This document shows, in pieces, positions 34,297 to 44,034 of a stretch of 64,000 nucleotides of DNA (position 1 is the stretch's first letter; the number at the start of each line of letters is the position of its first letter). The notes below the pieces were generated by a model. It had not been told where the DNA came from and did not search any database. It saw only the letters and a program-made list of their open reading frames with translations. Position numbers and translations under genes: made by a program. This DNA is from Bacillus sp. Xin1 (GTDB taxonomy: Bacteria; Bacillota; Bacilli; Bacillales; Bacillaceae_G): positions 186,001-250,000 of the forward strand of contig NZ_JABUAE010000002.1 of assembly GCF_013314535.1 (NCBI RefSeq), written 5' to 3'.

Positions 34297-35469
34297 GTTT
34301 GCCTTATGAAATTGTTGAATGGCTTCGTCGATGTATACCCAGCCTTTCCAACCTAAGTGCATATGATCTTTTAAGAAATATTTATCATACTCGTGATTTG
34401 AGAAGTCAGCAATTGGATAGCCAGCTTGCTTAATTTGCTCATGAACTTTCTTGTAGTATAATTCGCGTCGTTCTTTTGGGAATCCAGCATAATCATACCA
34501 AGGGCCTTTTACAGGAACAGAGATGAAGAGTGGTTTTGCACCTGATTGTTTTAATAAATCAAGTACAATTTGTAAATCTTCATATTCTGGAGATTGGTCA
34601 TAAGCATCATTTTTTAAGTAACCTTGTCGTTGCTTCAATTTCTTTTTAATTTTGCTATTGAAGTAATCATCTTCGATACCATATTCATTTGATTGAGATT
34701 CTAATTTACCAGTTTGATCTGCGTGTTTACGCGTTTCATTCCAGTTCATTTGTTTTAATGACGGATCGAGATTTTCTTTATGCGGTTTAATATTAAACAT
34801 TGCTGTAAAGATGTCTTTACGATCTAAAATATTGCGGTAAAGATAAGCGAAAGGCTTTGCCGCAAGTGCTTTAATATTGTGCTTTGGATCATCATAGACA
34901 ATACCTTCTAAAGATATTTTTAATAGCGTCTCTTTCTTTACAATCTCAAAGTTTAATAAGCGTTTTGCAATTTGTTTTTTCATTTCAGGCTTTAGATCAT
35001 TATTGAAAAGGAAATGATAGCCTTGTTGTTTAGAAAAATTAGGTGCAAAGTGTGTTTCATCAATTCCTTGTGGTACAAACCATTGTGGTGAAAGGATAAA
35101 GACCATTTTCTTATCTTTTAATTGATCCATTGTAGATGCGAAGTTTAGCACATGGATCAGGTCTTGTGTTCCACCACGTCCAAGAAGGAATGGTGTGAAT
35201 CCTTCAGGTTTTACTTTAAAGTAATTGGATGGATGAAAAGCATCCATTCTTGCAAATTCCGATGAACCATACATCGGAAGGTATTTCGGATCTTCTAACA
35301 TTTTTTGCTGTAAAACCATACTTTGTATTTTTTCTTGTTTTAAAGAAGTTGCTGCTTGTTCTACTTTCTTATCACTTACAAGTGGAAGTAGGAAGCGTGT
35401 TGGAATAAGTAGGAATACAGCAAAAAGGGCCAATGCTAAGAGCATCGGTCCAAAAGTTGCTTTTTTCAT
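34294..35469 (-). CDS. dltD: D-alanyl transfer protein DltD
   Basis: 391 residues. One N-terminal membrane helix ([19 protein letters not shown]), then an extracytoplasmic SGNH-like hydrolase domain: [11 protein letters not shown] with the Ser, and a late [10 protein letters not shown] with Asp and His. Transfers D-alanine onto teichoic acids at the outer face of the membrane. Last gene of dltXABCD, overlapping dltC by 4 bases. Confidence 0.95.
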   Translation of the reverse strand: MKKATFGPMLLALALFAVFLLIPTRFLLPLVSDKKVEQAATSLKQEKIQSMVLQQKMLEDPKYLPMYGSSEFARMDAFHPSNYFKVKPEGFTPFLLGRGGTQDLIHVLNFASTMDQLKDKKMVFILSPQWFVPQGIDETHFAPNFSKQQGYHFLFNNDLKPEMKKQIAKRLLNFEIVKKETLLKISLEGIVYDDPKHNIKALAAKPFAYLYRNILDRKDIFTAMFNIKPHKENLDPSLKQMNWNETRKHADQTGKLESQSNEYGIEDDYFNSKIKKKLKQRQGYLKNDAYDQSPEYEDLQIVLDLLKQSGAKPLFISVPVKGPWYDYAGFPKERRELYYKKVHEQIKQAGYPIADFSNHEYDKYFLKDHMHLGWKGWVYIDEAIQQFHKAN

Positions 35470-35705
35470 CGGATTTCTTCCAACTTTTTAATAATCATGT
35501 TTGGTGTTGCCCACTCATCACGATCAAAATCAGAAATAGATACTTCGATATCTAGACGTTCTTGGAATTCTACTAATAAAGATACTGTAGCGAAAGAATC
35601 AAGGATACCTTCTTCAAATAATTGTACATCTAGATTTTCTTTTACAATATCATTTTCACAAACTTCTTCTAAAATATCTAATACTTGATCTTTGAATTCT
35701 GCCAT
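35466..35705 (-). CDS. dltC: D-alanine carrier protein DltC
   Basis: 79 residues, the usual length. The phosphopantetheine attachment Ser is in [18 protein letters not shown]. Carries D-alanine from DltA to DltB. ATG after AAGGAG; 70 bases separate it from dltB. Confidence 0.96.
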   Translation of the reverse strand: MAEFKDQVLDILEEVCENDIVKENLDVQLFEEGILDSFATVSLLVEFQERLDIEVSISDFDRDEWATPNMIIKKLEEIR

Positions 35706-35775
35706 TTTTAAAATCTCCTTTATATCCGAAATATGTTATGTGTAACTTCTTAACTGTAAGAAAAGAAGTTATTCA

Positions 35776-36942
35776 TTAAAAGTATCTGTTAAGGTGACCA
35801 GAGAAGATAAGGAAACCGAAACATACAAAATGGAATGTAATTACAATCGCAAGAACATGCATGAATTTATTATTTGGCCAAAACTTATGCTTTTTGTTTT
35901 TTCGTTCGAAAATATCAAACAAAATAAACAGAGCTGCATGATATAGGCCGTAAATAATGTATTGATATACATGTTCACCTAAAATGTGCCAAATTCCCAT
36001 AATGAAAAAGTTCAAAAATGCGCCGATATATGAAATCGTATATCGATTCTTAATTAACTTTTTCTTTGTTGCGAAAAAGACAAAGCGCATATAAATAAAG
36101 TCACGGAACCAGAAAGATAAGCTCATGTGCCAACGGTTCCAGAAGTCTTTAATATTACGGCTGATAAAAGGTTTATTAAAGTTTTCTGGTGTTTTAATAC
36201 CCATCATATAACTGACACCGATTACAAATGCACTATAACCAGCAAAATCGAAGAATAGGTATAAACTGTAACTATACATATAAATAACATTAGATAAAAA
36301 CGTATCTTGATTTGCAAATACTGCATCAACAAAATACTTCTGTAGTAAATAAGCAATTATAAATTTATACAGAAACCCTTGGAAAATACGGTTCATCCCT
36401 GTGTATAGTAATTTTTGATATTCTTCAGCACTTGGCGGTTTTTGAATATCTTTTTGGAATCTTCGATAGCGATCGATAGGTCCAGTCGAGATAGCAGGGA
36501 AGAATAAAACGAACTCCCAGAAATTAAAGAATGTGAACTCCTTAATTAAGTTATCACGAACTTCAAATACCATTTGTACTGCCCTGAATGTTACGTAGGA
36601 CATACCAAGAAAAACAACAAATTTTAATTCAGGTACAAACGGTGCGATTTTTGCTAAGAATAGTGGTAAAATCGATAAAATAACAGCCATGTAAAACATG
36701 AACGTATTATTATTTTGTTTTCGTAATAGTAAATAGCCTTTAATCAGGATGTATTGCCAAATAATAAAGGCTGCTAACATCATTGCTTGCTTTGGTTTAT
36801 CAGAGAAGATAATTGCAAGCATGACTAGCGTTAGAACGGCATTATATTTGCGCAACATTTTACCTTTTAATCCGGCTATAATAGTAGGTATTAATAAAAT
36901 GCCCACTATGGCGAAAAAATAAAATGATCCATATGCGGTCAT
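35776..36942 (-). CDS. dltB: MBOAT membrane O-acyltransferase DltB
   Basis: 388 residues, about eleven hydrophobic segments. MBOAT motifs include [20 protein letters not shown] and the catalytic His in [13 protein letters not shown]. Moves the D-alanyl group across the membrane from DltC. Overlaps the dltA stop by 4 bases. Confidence 0.95.
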   Translation of the reverse strand: MTAYGSFYFFAIVGILLIPTIIAGLKGKMLRKYNAVLTLVMLAIIFSDKPKQAMMLAAFIIWQYILIKGYLLLRKQNNNTFMFYMAVILSILPLFLAKIAPFVPELKFVVFLGMSYVTFRAVQMVFEVRDNLIKEFTFFNFWEFVLFFPAISTGPIDRYRRFQKDIQKPPSAEEYQKLLYTGMNRIFQGFLYKFIIAYLLQKYFVDAVFANQDTFLSNVIYMYSYSLYLFFDFAGYSAFVIGVSYMMGIKTPENFNKPFISRNIKDFWNRWHMSLSFWFRDFIYMRFVFFATKKKLIKNRYTISYIGAFLNFFIMGIWHILGEHVYQYIIYGLYHAALFILFDIFERKNKKHKFWPNNKFMHVLAIVITFHFVCFGFLIFSGHLNRYF

Positions 36943-38453
36943 GCTGTAACCTCACTCAATAATTTTTTGCGATCTACCTTTCCATTCGGTGTCATTGGAA
37001 TAGAAGGTTGATACATGAATTTTCTTGGAATCATGTAGTTTGGTAATCGCTCATTGAGTTCTTTTTTGATTGCAGATGTTAATTTGAATTCTTTTTCAAA
37101 CGAATGCTCTCCTGGAACAACAACTGCTAATAAGTAATCGTATTTCTCACCTTTTTTAATCGGAATTACGACAGCTCCTTCTACATAAGAGCAACCGCGA
37201 AGGTGATGTTCGATTTCTTCTAATTCCATTCGATAACCATGTAATTTAATTTGGAAATCAAGACGACCATTATAGAAAAGGAGACCATTTTCTACATAGC
37301 CAGCATCACCTGTTTTATAGGCACGTTCGCCATCAATAACTGTGAATGCTTTTTCTGTTAATTCAGGGCTTCCTAAATAGCCAACACTTACGCTTGGACC
37401 AACAATTACGATTTCACCTTTCTCACCATCTGGTGCAATCGTACCATCTTCTTTCATAATAAGAATACGGCAATCAGATTTACAGTAACCAACTGGAAGT
37501 GATTGATATGTATCAACGACTTCTTGTGTAACATGAATGCCGGTTACAGCTACAGTTGCTTCTGTTGGACCATACGTATTCATAATTGCAGCTTTCGGGA
37601 AGCGTTCAATTAGTTTTCTTGCTACGTCATTTGATAATACTTCACCACAGAATAAGAATGTTTTCATGTTCGGCAGCATACTTTCAGAGAAAGATGGCTC
37701 CATTAAACACATTTCTGCAAAAGATGGTGTGGATGTCCATACTTGTACATCAGATTGTTCTAAAGAAGCAAATAAGTCTTTTGGACGTGCAATCATATCT
37801 TTATCAATTGCCCAAAGCGTACCACCTGTTACTAATGATGGGTAAACATCCATCACAGATAGATCAAAGGAGAAAGGTGCTTGGTTTAAGAATACTTGTC
37901 CCGTTTGTAAGTTGAAATCTTGGGTAGCCCATTTTGTAAAGCTTACAAGACAATTGTACGTGATTTGTACACCTTTTGGATTACCTGTGCTCCCTGACGT
38001 ATAAATAATGTAAAAGTTTTCATCATCTTTTACAGCATGTGCAGGGTTGGGTGTTTCTCCTTTATGAGTAAAGAGAATATCTTTTAAGTTGTTTTCAGAT
38101 ATGATGCGAACTGGTAAATCGGTTACTGACACTTCTACTGGTGATAGAAGTAATTTCGCACCAGAACTTTCAGCAATACGCTGTACACGATCAGTTGGAA
38201 TAGATAAATCTACTGGAATGTAAGCATGTCCAGCTTTGACACACCCTAAAAAGCTAATGATCATCTCAGGCTGCATATGGCCATATACCATAATTGGTGA
38301 GCGATCATCTGCATACTCAGAAGAAATCCAATGTGCTAACGCATCAGAGTCTTCCTTTAATTGTCTGTACGTAATTTTCGCATCTCGCCAAACGAAAGCG
38401 GTTTGGTCAGGAGTTTCAACTGCCCACTTTTCGATTTGTTCTAATAACTTCAT
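36939..38453 (-). CDS. dltA: D-alanine--DltC ligase DltA
   Basis: 504 residues, normal for DltA. AMP-binding motifs: [49 protein letters not shown], and the C-terminal catalytic Lys in [10 protein letters not shown]. Adenylates D-alanine and loads it on DltC. ATG follows AGGGTGGGAACGTT. Confidence 0.96.
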   Translation of the reverse strand: MKLLEQIEKWAVETPDQTAFVWRDAKITYRQLKEDSDALAHWISSEYADDRSPIMVYGHMQPEMIISFLGCVKAGHAYIPVDLSIPTDRVQRIAESSGAKLLLSPVEVSVTDLPVRIISENNLKDILFTHKGETPNPAHAVKDDENFYIIYTSGSTGNPKGVQITYNCLVSFTKWATQDFNLQTGQVFLNQAPFSFDLSVMDVYPSLVTGGTLWAIDKDMIARPKDLFASLEQSDVQVWTSTPSFAEMCLMEPSFSESMLPNMKTFLFCGEVLSNDVARKLIERFPKAAIMNTYGPTEATVAVTGIHVTQEVVDTYQSLPVGYCKSDCRILIMKEDGTIAPDGEKGEIVIVGPSVSVGYLGSPELTEKAFTVIDGERAYKTGDAGYVENGLLFYNGRLDFQIKLHGYRMELEEIEHHLRGCSYVEGAVVIPIKKGEKYDYLLAVVVPGEHSFEKEFKLTSAIKKELNERLPNYMIPRKFMYQPSIPMTPNGKVDRKKLLSEVTA

Positions 38454-38465
38454 AACGTTCCCACC

Positions 38466-38612
38466 CTAAAATTCATTGTAAATAAATGTGCTTGTGTTTG
38501 TATCATGGAAACCATACAACCAAAGCAAAGCAAACAAAATTGCAAGGTAATAAAAAGTTTTTGCAAACCATTGTGTGAGTGGTCGAGACCATATCTCTTT
38601 TAATCTTTCCAT
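38466..38612 (-). CDS. dltX: DltX small membrane protein
   Basis: 48 residues from the ATG at 38612 (MERLKEIWSRPLTQWFAKTF), after GAGAGGGAAAGAC. One membrane helix (YYLAILFALLWLYGF) and the conserved C-terminal tail ending FIYNEF, as in DltX proteins. First gene of the operon, 12 bases upstream of dltA. Helps DltB/D accept the D-alanyl group. Confidence 0.9.
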   Translation of the reverse strand: MERLKEIWSRPLTQWFAKTFYYLAILFALLWLYGFHDTNTSTFIYNEF

Positions 38613-38925
38613 GTCTTTCCCTCTCTTATGAAATAATAACTGTTTGTAGGTATCATATCCTACATCTTTGTGAAAAAAAACAAAATTCCACATTTTAGGT
38701 AAATATAAGACAAAAAGGCTCTTTTTTGATAGTAGCACTAAATACTAAAAAAGAAAATCCCTAACTTAGCAATTATATTACATTCTGTATGAATTTGTAA
38801 TGGGTTTGTCTTTTTTTAATAAGTAGGGAATGTATAAGTCTATTTTATAAATGAAAATCTCACAAGGAAATGGAATTATCACAGTGAAATAAGAAATGTG
38901 AAGAGTGAAAAGGAGGTTGGCAGGA

Positions 38926-40104
38926 ATGGAGTATGTAAGCAAAGGATGGCAGAAACATGTGTCAGAGGAAAATATTATAAAGTGGCGGAGGCATCTTCAC
39001 CAATTTCCTGAACTATCATTCCAAGAAGAAAAAACTTCACAATTTATATATGATACATTGTGTTCATTTGCAGCTTTTGAGGTGACAAGACCGACACCAT
39101 ACAGTGTGATGGCAAAGAAAAAAGGGAATAAGGATGGAAAAGTAGTAGCAATTCGTGCAGATATGGATGCCTTGCCAATTCAAGAAGAGACATCTAAAAC
39201 ATATGCCTCGGTTATGCCAGGAGTTATGCATGCATGTGGACATGATGCACATACAGCTATTTTATTAGGTGCAGCAGAAGCCATAGGGAATATGAATGAG
39301 AATTGGGATGGGGAAATTCGCCTTTTATTTCAACATGCCGAAGAAGTATATCCTGGCGGTGGGCAGGAAATGGTGAAAGCTGGTGTCATGGACGGTGTGG
39401 ATTATATTATTGGCTTGCATGTTATGTCTGGGTTAGAAACAGGCAAGATTGGGATTGTATATGGGCCGATGATGGCTGCCCCCGATGTATTTACAATAGA
39501 AGTAAAAGGAAGAGGGGGACATGCTGCTAGGCCGGAAGAAACGATAGATCCGATAGCAGTTGGTGCACAAATCATTACAAACTTACAACATATTGTATCT
39601 AGAAATACAAGCGCTTTTATGCAAAGAGTTGTTTCTGTAACACAATTTCATGGAGGAACAGCGGATAATATTATTCCAAGTACAGCATATTTGATGGGAA
39701 CAGTCCGCTCTTTCGATCAAACTTTGAGGAAAGAAGCGGAGGAGAAGATTGAGAAAATTGTTAGAGGGATTATAGAGGCACATGGTGCAACGTATACGTA
39801 TACATATCGTTATGGATATGACCCAGTAATCAATGATACATTTATTACAAAAATAGTAGAAGAAAGTGCGATAGAGTTGTTTGGAAAAGATAGAATTGTA
39901 AAACTTGCTCCTTCAATGGGAGGGGAAGATTTTTCTGCATATTTAAGAAAAGCTCCAGGTTGTTTTATTAAATTAGGAACTGGAAATACGAAAATTAAGA
40001 CTTGTTATCCCCATCATCATCCAAAATTTGATGTGGATGAATCAGCTTTAATTGACGGTGCAAAGTTATTTTTACAAGCGACAATGAATTTACTAAAAGC
40101 TTAA
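38926..40104 (+). CDS. M20 family amidohydrolase/peptidase
   Basis: 392 residues from the ATG at 38926, nine bases after AGGAGG; the open frame begins at 38905 within the ribosome site. Metal-site motifs: MHACGHDAHTAILLG, LLFQHAEEVYPGG and a late MGGEDFSAYL. Resembles N-acyl-amino acid or hippurate hydrolases. The gap 38613-38925 holds only divergent promoters (for dltX on the minus strand); no gene seen. Confidence 0.9.
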   Translation: MEYVSKGWQKHVSEENIIKWRRHLHQFPELSFQEEKTSQFIYDTLCSFAAFEVTRPTPYSVMAKKKGNKDGKVVAIRADMDALPIQEETSKTYASVMPGVMHACGHDAHTAILLGAAEAIGNMNENWDGEIRLLFQHAEEVYPGGGQEMVKAGVMDGVDYIIGLHVMSGLETGKIGIVYGPMMAAPDVFTIEVKGRGGHAARPEETIDPIAVGAQIITNLQHIVSRNTSAFMQRVVSVTQFHGGTADNIIPSTAYLMGTVRSFDQTLRKEAEEKIEKIVRGIIEAHGATYTYTYRYGYDPVINDTFITKIVEESAIELFGKDRIVKLAPSMGGEDFSAYLRKAPGCFIKLGTGNTKIKTCYPHHHPKFDVDESALIDGAKLFLQATMNLLKA

Positions 40105-40111
40105 CAATAAA

Positions 40112-40145
40112 AAAAAGCAACTGCGATTAACGCAGTTGCTTTTAT
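40112..40145 (+). terminator. Terminator after the M20 gene
   Basis: AGCAACTGCG (40116-40125) pairs with CGCAGTTGCT (40131-40140), then TTTTATTT. Confidence 0.85.
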
Positions 40146-40249
40146 TTCTTTCCGTTAGAGAGGGCTGAGAAAGAACTATGCTCATTTATAGTATATGAAT
40201 AGTTGGCGGACAAGCTTGTACCTTTTCATTATTTTTTTAAAAATAGGTA

Positions 40250-40312
40250 TTGACTTTGATAATCATTTTCAATTAATCTAGTTGTATAGTTGAAATTGAT
40301 AATTATTATCAA
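40250..40312 (+). promoter_or_regulatory. Fur-type operator pair at the flavodoxin promoter
   Basis: TTTGATAATCATTTTCAATTA (40255-40275) and the near-perfect palindrome TTGATAATTATTATCAA (40296-40312) match the Fur box (GATAATGATTATCATTATC-like). A -35 TTGACT (40250-40255) overlaps the first box. Predicts iron-repressed expression of the small gene and flavodoxin that follow. Confidence 0.8.
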
Positions 40313-40347
40313 CGAAATAGACAGATAAAAGAATGGGTAAGGGAGAG

Positions 40348-40506
40348 ATGAGGAAAGCATTTCGCCTTGGACAGAAAGAATTTAAAGATGAAGATAAATA
40401 TATAGAATGGCAACGAAATGTAATTCGTGCTGAATATGTAGATGAGAAGAAAACAAATAAAACAGAAAAAGATATACATAATCAAGGGAGAGAGTCAGTT
40501 GAATAA
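40348..40506 (+). CDS. Small basic protein ahead of flavodoxin
   Basis: 52 residues, ATG at 40348 directly after GGGAGAG. Highly charged and soluble (RKAFRLGQKEFKDEDKYIEW). No family recognised. Its end overlaps the flavodoxin TTG start by 8 bases, and both follow the Fur boxes, so it is likely iron regulated and translationally coupled. Confidence 0.6.
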   Translation: MRKAFRLGQKEFKDEDKYIEWQRNVIRAEYVDEKKTNKTEKDIHNQGRESVE

Positions 40507-40945
40507 GTTAGTAATGATTTTTGCAAGTATGAGTGGAAATACAGAAGAGATGGCTGATCATATTGCTGGAGCAATTCGTGAGACAGGAAATGAGATTGAA
40601 GTAATTGATATCATGGATACACCAAAAGCTTCTATGCTAGAAGAATATGATGGAATTATTTTAGGAGCATATACATGGGGAGATGGTGACCTTCCTGATG
40701 ATTTCTTAGATTTTTATGATGAAATGGAAGAAATTCAATTAGCAGGTAAAAAAGCGGCAGTATTTGGATCTTGTGATTCTGCTTATCCAAAATACGGAGC
40801 AGCTGTTGATATTTTAGAAGAAAAGTTACGAGAGCGCGGTGCTGAAGTTGTACTGGAAGGCTTAAAAGTAGAATTAACGCCGGAAGATGAAGATGTAGAG
40901 AACTGCCTTCAATTTGGTGCTGAATTTGTAAAACACCTTTCTTAA
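40499..40945 (+). CDS. Flavodoxin
   Basis: 148 residues, TTG start at 40499 after GGGAGAGAGTCAG. The FMN phosphate loop is ASMSGNTEEMAD, the aromatic loops are GAYTWGDGDLPDD and GSCDSAYPKYG. It replaces ferredoxin as an electron carrier under iron limitation, consistent with the Fur boxes upstream. Confidence 0.95.
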   Translation: MNKLVMIFASMSGNTEEMADHIAGAIRETGNEIEVIDIMDTPKASMLEEYDGIILGAYTWGDGDLPDDFLDFYDEMEEIQLAGKKAAVFGSCDSAYPKYGAAVDILEEKLRERGAEVVLEGLKVELTPEDEDVENCLQFGAEFVKHLS

Positions 40946-40968
40946 TGGCGAGAGGGAGATGAAGATGG

Positions 40969-41742
40969 GTGCAGGGGAAAATATCAATTAAAACGATGAC
41001 AGATTATCATTTATATGATTTTATGCGTTGTCCACATAAGTTTTATTTTCGCCATATAAAAAGAAGAGAACCTTCTTCATTTGAATGGCAACAAATGGTG
41101 CAAGTGGTTGTAAATCAAATTATTTGTCACTATTACACATCACCAGCAGAAAAACAAACGACAGTGCGCCTGTTAGAACTATTAGAAAGACATTGGAGTA
41201 AAGTGCGTATTGGAATGTTCTCTTCTAAAGCCGAATACTATATTGTTCTTGCAAAGCTAACGGACCATCTATTACAGTTTGTAAAAAATGATGCAAGTAA
41301 AACACCGCCTTTATTTTTATATGAAAAATTACAAACATATATGGAAGATTTAGGTGTGAATATCTCATTAACATTTGAAGTTGGTGAATGGTCCGCGCAA
41401 TCGTTTGTAATTAAAAAGTATGTTGTTGATGCAAATGAAGAGATGCGGGCTCTTTGTCAGAAGCTAATGGCTGTTTTTAGTTATAAAGCTTTCGGAGTTC
41501 TCCCTGAAAAAATTGAAATTGTTAATTTAATAGAAGGAACTAGGTATAGCTATGTTCCAAAAGAGAAAGATATGATAGATGGAATGGACGATTTATATAG
41601 GATGAAAGAGATGTTACAGCAACCAGAACATTACACAGAACGTACAGTTCGCTCTGAATGTAATGGCTGTGCTTTTCGGAATGAATGTAAAGTAGATGAA
41701 GAGCAAGAGACACCTAATTATAGAGATTCTATATTACATTAA
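40969..41742 (+). CDS. PD-(D/E)XK-superfamily-like Fe-S protein
   Basis: 257 residues, GTG start. One Cys near the N-terminus in DFMRCPHKFYFRHI and three at the C-terminus in ECNGCAFRNEC are arranged like the Fe-S staple of AddB and Cas4 nucleases. The catalytic E-x-K strand is not clear (LTFEVGEWSAQSFVIKKYVV lacks the normal pattern), so it may be a catalytically dead or divergent member. No CRISPR or recombination genes nearby. Follows flavodoxin by 23 bases. Confidence 0.6.
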   Translation: MQGKISIKTMTDYHLYDFMRCPHKFYFRHIKRREPSSFEWQQMVQVVVNQIICHYYTSPAEKQTTVRLLELLERHWSKVRIGMFSSKAEYYIVLAKLTDHLLQFVKNDASKTPPLFLYEKLQTYMEDLGVNISLTFEVGEWSAQSFVIKKYVVDANEEMRALCQKLMAVFSYKAFGVLPEKIEIVNLIEGTRYSYVPKEKDMIDGMDDLYRMKEMLQQPEHYTERTVRSECNGCAFRNECKVDEEQETPNYRDSILH

Positions 41743-41770
41743 AAGGATGCAAAATTGCATCCTTTTTATT
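41741..41770 (+). terminator. Terminator
   Basis: AAAAGGATGCAA (41741-41752) pairs with TTGCATCCTTTT (41755-41766). Confidence 0.8.
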
Positions 41771-41841
41771 ATTGACATGAAAAGCTTTTCATCATTTACG
41801 GTATATATGTAGGGAAAACTTCGTAATGGGAGGGTCAATTC

Positions 41842-42003
41842 ATGACAAATGAAGTGAAGGTGTTTCAATGGTTAAAGGAACAACAGGCTCCTTTCTCTAT
41901 TCAATTGCAAATTTTGCAGGCTTTTCAAATGTATAAATTAATTGTAGAAATGGATAAAAAGTTAATGATGTATGAGGAAAAAGAGAGTCGGGAAAGAAGT
42001 TAA
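41842..42003 (+). CDS. Small helical protein
   Basis: 53 residues, ATG after GGGAGGG. A single amphipathic or coiled stretch (VFQWLKEQQAPFSIQLQILQ and following). No family recognised. Its last 42 bases overlap the converging kinase-like gene on the other strand. A TTGACA (41772-41777) joined to the 16-bp palindrome ATGAAAAGCTTTTCAT may be its control region. Confidence 0.5.
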   Translation: MTNEVKVFQWLKEQQAPFSIQLQILQAFQMYKLIVEMDKKLMMYEEKESRERS

Positions 42004-42909
42004 TTCGTTCCCTGAAGTATGGTTTGTAAATGCTTTAGATTCTTTTTTTATTTCCCGTTCATTATTTGTTTCAAAGCCATTAACAAGACCGTGAAGCAAT
42101 GGACTGTATTGGTAAAATTGAATGATCCGCTTAAAGAAAGATGAATCATGATGGGGAGTGAGGTTGCAGTATTGTTTATATATGTCATTTGTAAACCCAC
42201 TACCAAAATCGTTATATAATCCAGCAAAGTCAAAGGCAGGATCTCCAATTCGGGCATCACCAAAATCGATAATACCAGCAATGCTTCTCTTCTCCTCATC
42301 AAATAAAATGTGATGATGTGTAAAGTCAGCGTGGATCATGGTTCTTTTGAAATCAGATGCATGTATATGTTCAAAAAAAACCTCGAATAAACAATCAAAA
42401 ATTTTTCTTTCTAACGATGTAAGTGTGTGTGCGAGATAATCGTGTAATTTCATTTGAATCTGTTGCCAATATGAGATAGGCTTCTCAGCAGCAAACTCCC
42501 ATTTTACAGCATCTTCTATCGGGATGGTATGTAAAGAAGCGAGAAAGGTAGCAAGTTGCGTGATAACTGTTTCTCGTTCTGTTGCAGTTAATCTTTCTAT
42601 TGTTTGTGTTGTTAAGGGCTCTCCATGAATGAGTTTATAGTAACTACAAAATGGAATGAAATCTGATTCGCTCCTATATAAAACACGGTACTGGGGGACT
42701 TCTATCTCTTGTAATGAATGAGAAAGGAATTCGCATAGTTGTTTTTCGAGAGGTATTCGCTCTGCATATTCGGATTTACGTGGGAAACGGAAGAGCCATT
42801 CATTATTAATAATAATCGCTACATTATCCCATCCATTCTCATTTTGTTCATAAGAGTGTATGGTGGTATTCGGTAGTGCTTGTTGTATATATTGCCTGTA
42901 AGAGTACAT
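41962..42909 (-). CDS. APH-family phosphotransferase (aminoglycoside/choline kinase-like)
   Basis: 315 residues. The kinase core is MIHADFTHHHILFDEEKRSI with the Brenner motif (HxDxxxxHxxF) and the metal-binding IIDFGDARIGDPAFD. The N-terminal GWDNVAIIINNEWLFRFPRK is the ATP-lobe pattern. A broad small-molecule kinase family; antibiotic resistance cannot be assumed. Its 3' end overlaps the gene at 41842. Confidence 0.85.
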   Translation of the reverse strand: MYSYRQYIQQALPNTTIHSYEQNENGWDNVAIIINNEWLFRFPRKSEYAERIPLEKQLCEFLSHSLQEIEVPQYRVLYRSESDFIPFCSYYKLIHGEPLTTQTIERLTATERETVITQLATFLASLHTIPIEDAVKWEFAAEKPISYWQQIQMKLHDYLAHTLTSLERKIFDCLFEVFFEHIHASDFKRTMIHADFTHHHILFDEEKRSIAGIIDFGDARIGDPAFDFAGLYNDFGSGFTNDIYKQYCNLTPHHDSSFFKRIIQFYQYSPLLHGLVNGFETNNEREIKKESKAFTNHTSGNELTSFPTLFFLIHH

Positions 42910-43014
42910 ATGATTTTCCTCATTTCTCCTTTAGATCAGTTAGGTTAATGTCATAATAACAGAATTTTCTTTCTTTGTGGTAAAATAATATTAATGATTG
43001 AATAGAGAGGGTGC

Positions 43015-43537
43015 ATGATGCGAAAGAAAAACAAAAAGATGGCAATGCTGATATTGTTCGTTTGTGTTTTGTTTTTAGGAATGTATAAAATTCAAGCTTT
43101 TGCGAAATTCAAGCCGAAAAGTCAGTATCAAATATCTGAGAGATTAAAGAGAAAAGAAGTACAACAGTTAACCTTTGGTGAAAAGAAGAGAATAGGCGAG
43201 TATCTTATTACAGCGCAATTATCTGTCTTTGCTATTCAGGATAAAGAGGAGATAAAAAAGATAGGAATGGAAATATTTGAGGAAGATAGTGAAGAGAGCG
43301 GTTATGAACAATTAATGAAGAAATTATTATCCGAATCGTTTTCATACTTTAGAGTATAAATTTTCTAATGAAGAAATATGTGAAGAATCAGGTGAAACCT
43401 TTACTTATTATGCCATAGCTTATGTTTCAGGTATTGAGAATGGTAAGAGAGAGGAGATGAGTTTAAATTATAAAATGAGGATTGTAAAAGAAAATCATAT
43501 ATTCAAGATCGCAGAGCAGCGGCAATATGTAGAATGA
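43015..43537 (+). pseudogene. Frameshifted gene for a small secreted or membrane-anchored protein
   Basis: The first part (114 codons from ATG 43015 after AGAGAGGG) ends at TAA 43357. Its N-terminus has a basic start and a hydrophobic segment (MAMLILFVCVLFLGMYKIQA), a signal or anchor. Dropping one T from the TTTT run at 43339-43342 continues the frame as FHTLEYKFSNEEICEE to TGA at 43535, giving one protein of about 173 residues. Either a true mutation or a sequencing error in the T run. No family recognised. Confidence 0.65.
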
Positions 43538-43571
43538 AACGTCCCCAAAGGCTGGGGGCGTTTTCGTTTTT
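43537..43571 (+). terminator. Terminator
   Basis: AAACGTCCCCA pairs with TGGGGGCGTTT (one G.T), followed by TCGTTTTT. Confidence 0.75.
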
Positions 43572-43613
43572 ACAGTATGCCAACAGAAGCAAACACTTAT
43601 AAGGAAGGGACAT

Positions 43614-43763
43614 TCATAGGTTTTCGTTTTGTTGTCCAATTTCTTTTTTTGCGATTTCTAAATTTCCTTGTTCTACTTGTTTATGCACATTTACAGAATC
43701 ACCTGCATATCCTTTTTGTGTTTTAACAACTCTTTTAGAAAAGAGTGAGGATTGTTTTGCCAT
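43614..43763 (-). CDS. Small protein of unknown function
   Basis: 49 residues, ATG at 43763 after AAAGGGGAATTATAT. Soluble and polar (MAKQSSLFSKRVVKTQKGYA, ending QQNENL). No family recognised. Lies 17 bases downstream of the small membrane protein gene on the same strand, so probably cotranscribed. Confidence 0.55.
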   Translation of the reverse strand: MAKQSSLFSKRVVKTQKGYAGDSVNVHKQVEQGNLEIAKKEIGQQNENL

Positions 43764-43780
43764 ATATAATTCCCCTTTCA

Positions 43781-43960
43781 TTAAAAGTAGACAAAAATAA
43801 TGAGTACAAGTAATATTGCTCCGAAAATACCAATTCCAATTAAGAATGAAGTTGAAGTATTTTTATATTGAGGTGGTTTATGAACATCTTGCCTGTATCC
43901 AGGTGAGATTTCAGGAGCAAACTCCTCGTCATAGTGCTGCTTTTGTTTCTTTTCATCCAT
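43781..43960 (-). CDS. Small tail-anchored membrane protein
   Basis: 59 residues, ATG at 43960 after GAAAGGTG. A charged N-terminal half (MDEKKQKQHYDEEF) is followed by one C-terminal helix (FLIGIGIFGAILLVLIIFVY). No family recognised. Confidence 0.6.
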   Translation of the reverse strand: MDEKKQKQHYDEEFAPEISPGYRQDVHKPPQYKNTSTSFLIGIGIFGAILLVLIIFVYF

Positions 43961-44034
43961 AGATTTACACCTTTCTTTTTCTTTATGTTACACGTTTAAT
44001 GAGGAACTATGCATGAAGAAAAAAGCCACTATGA

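Noticed and set aside
39303-39530. 75-codon Trp/Cys-rich frame inside the M20 gene
   Set aside because: A shadow frame within a well-supported gene.
41777-41792. 16-bp palindrome ATGAAAAGCTTTTCAT
   Set aside because: Overlaps a -35-like TTGACA, but no second promoter element at proper spacing and no known operator match; kept only as a note with the small gene.
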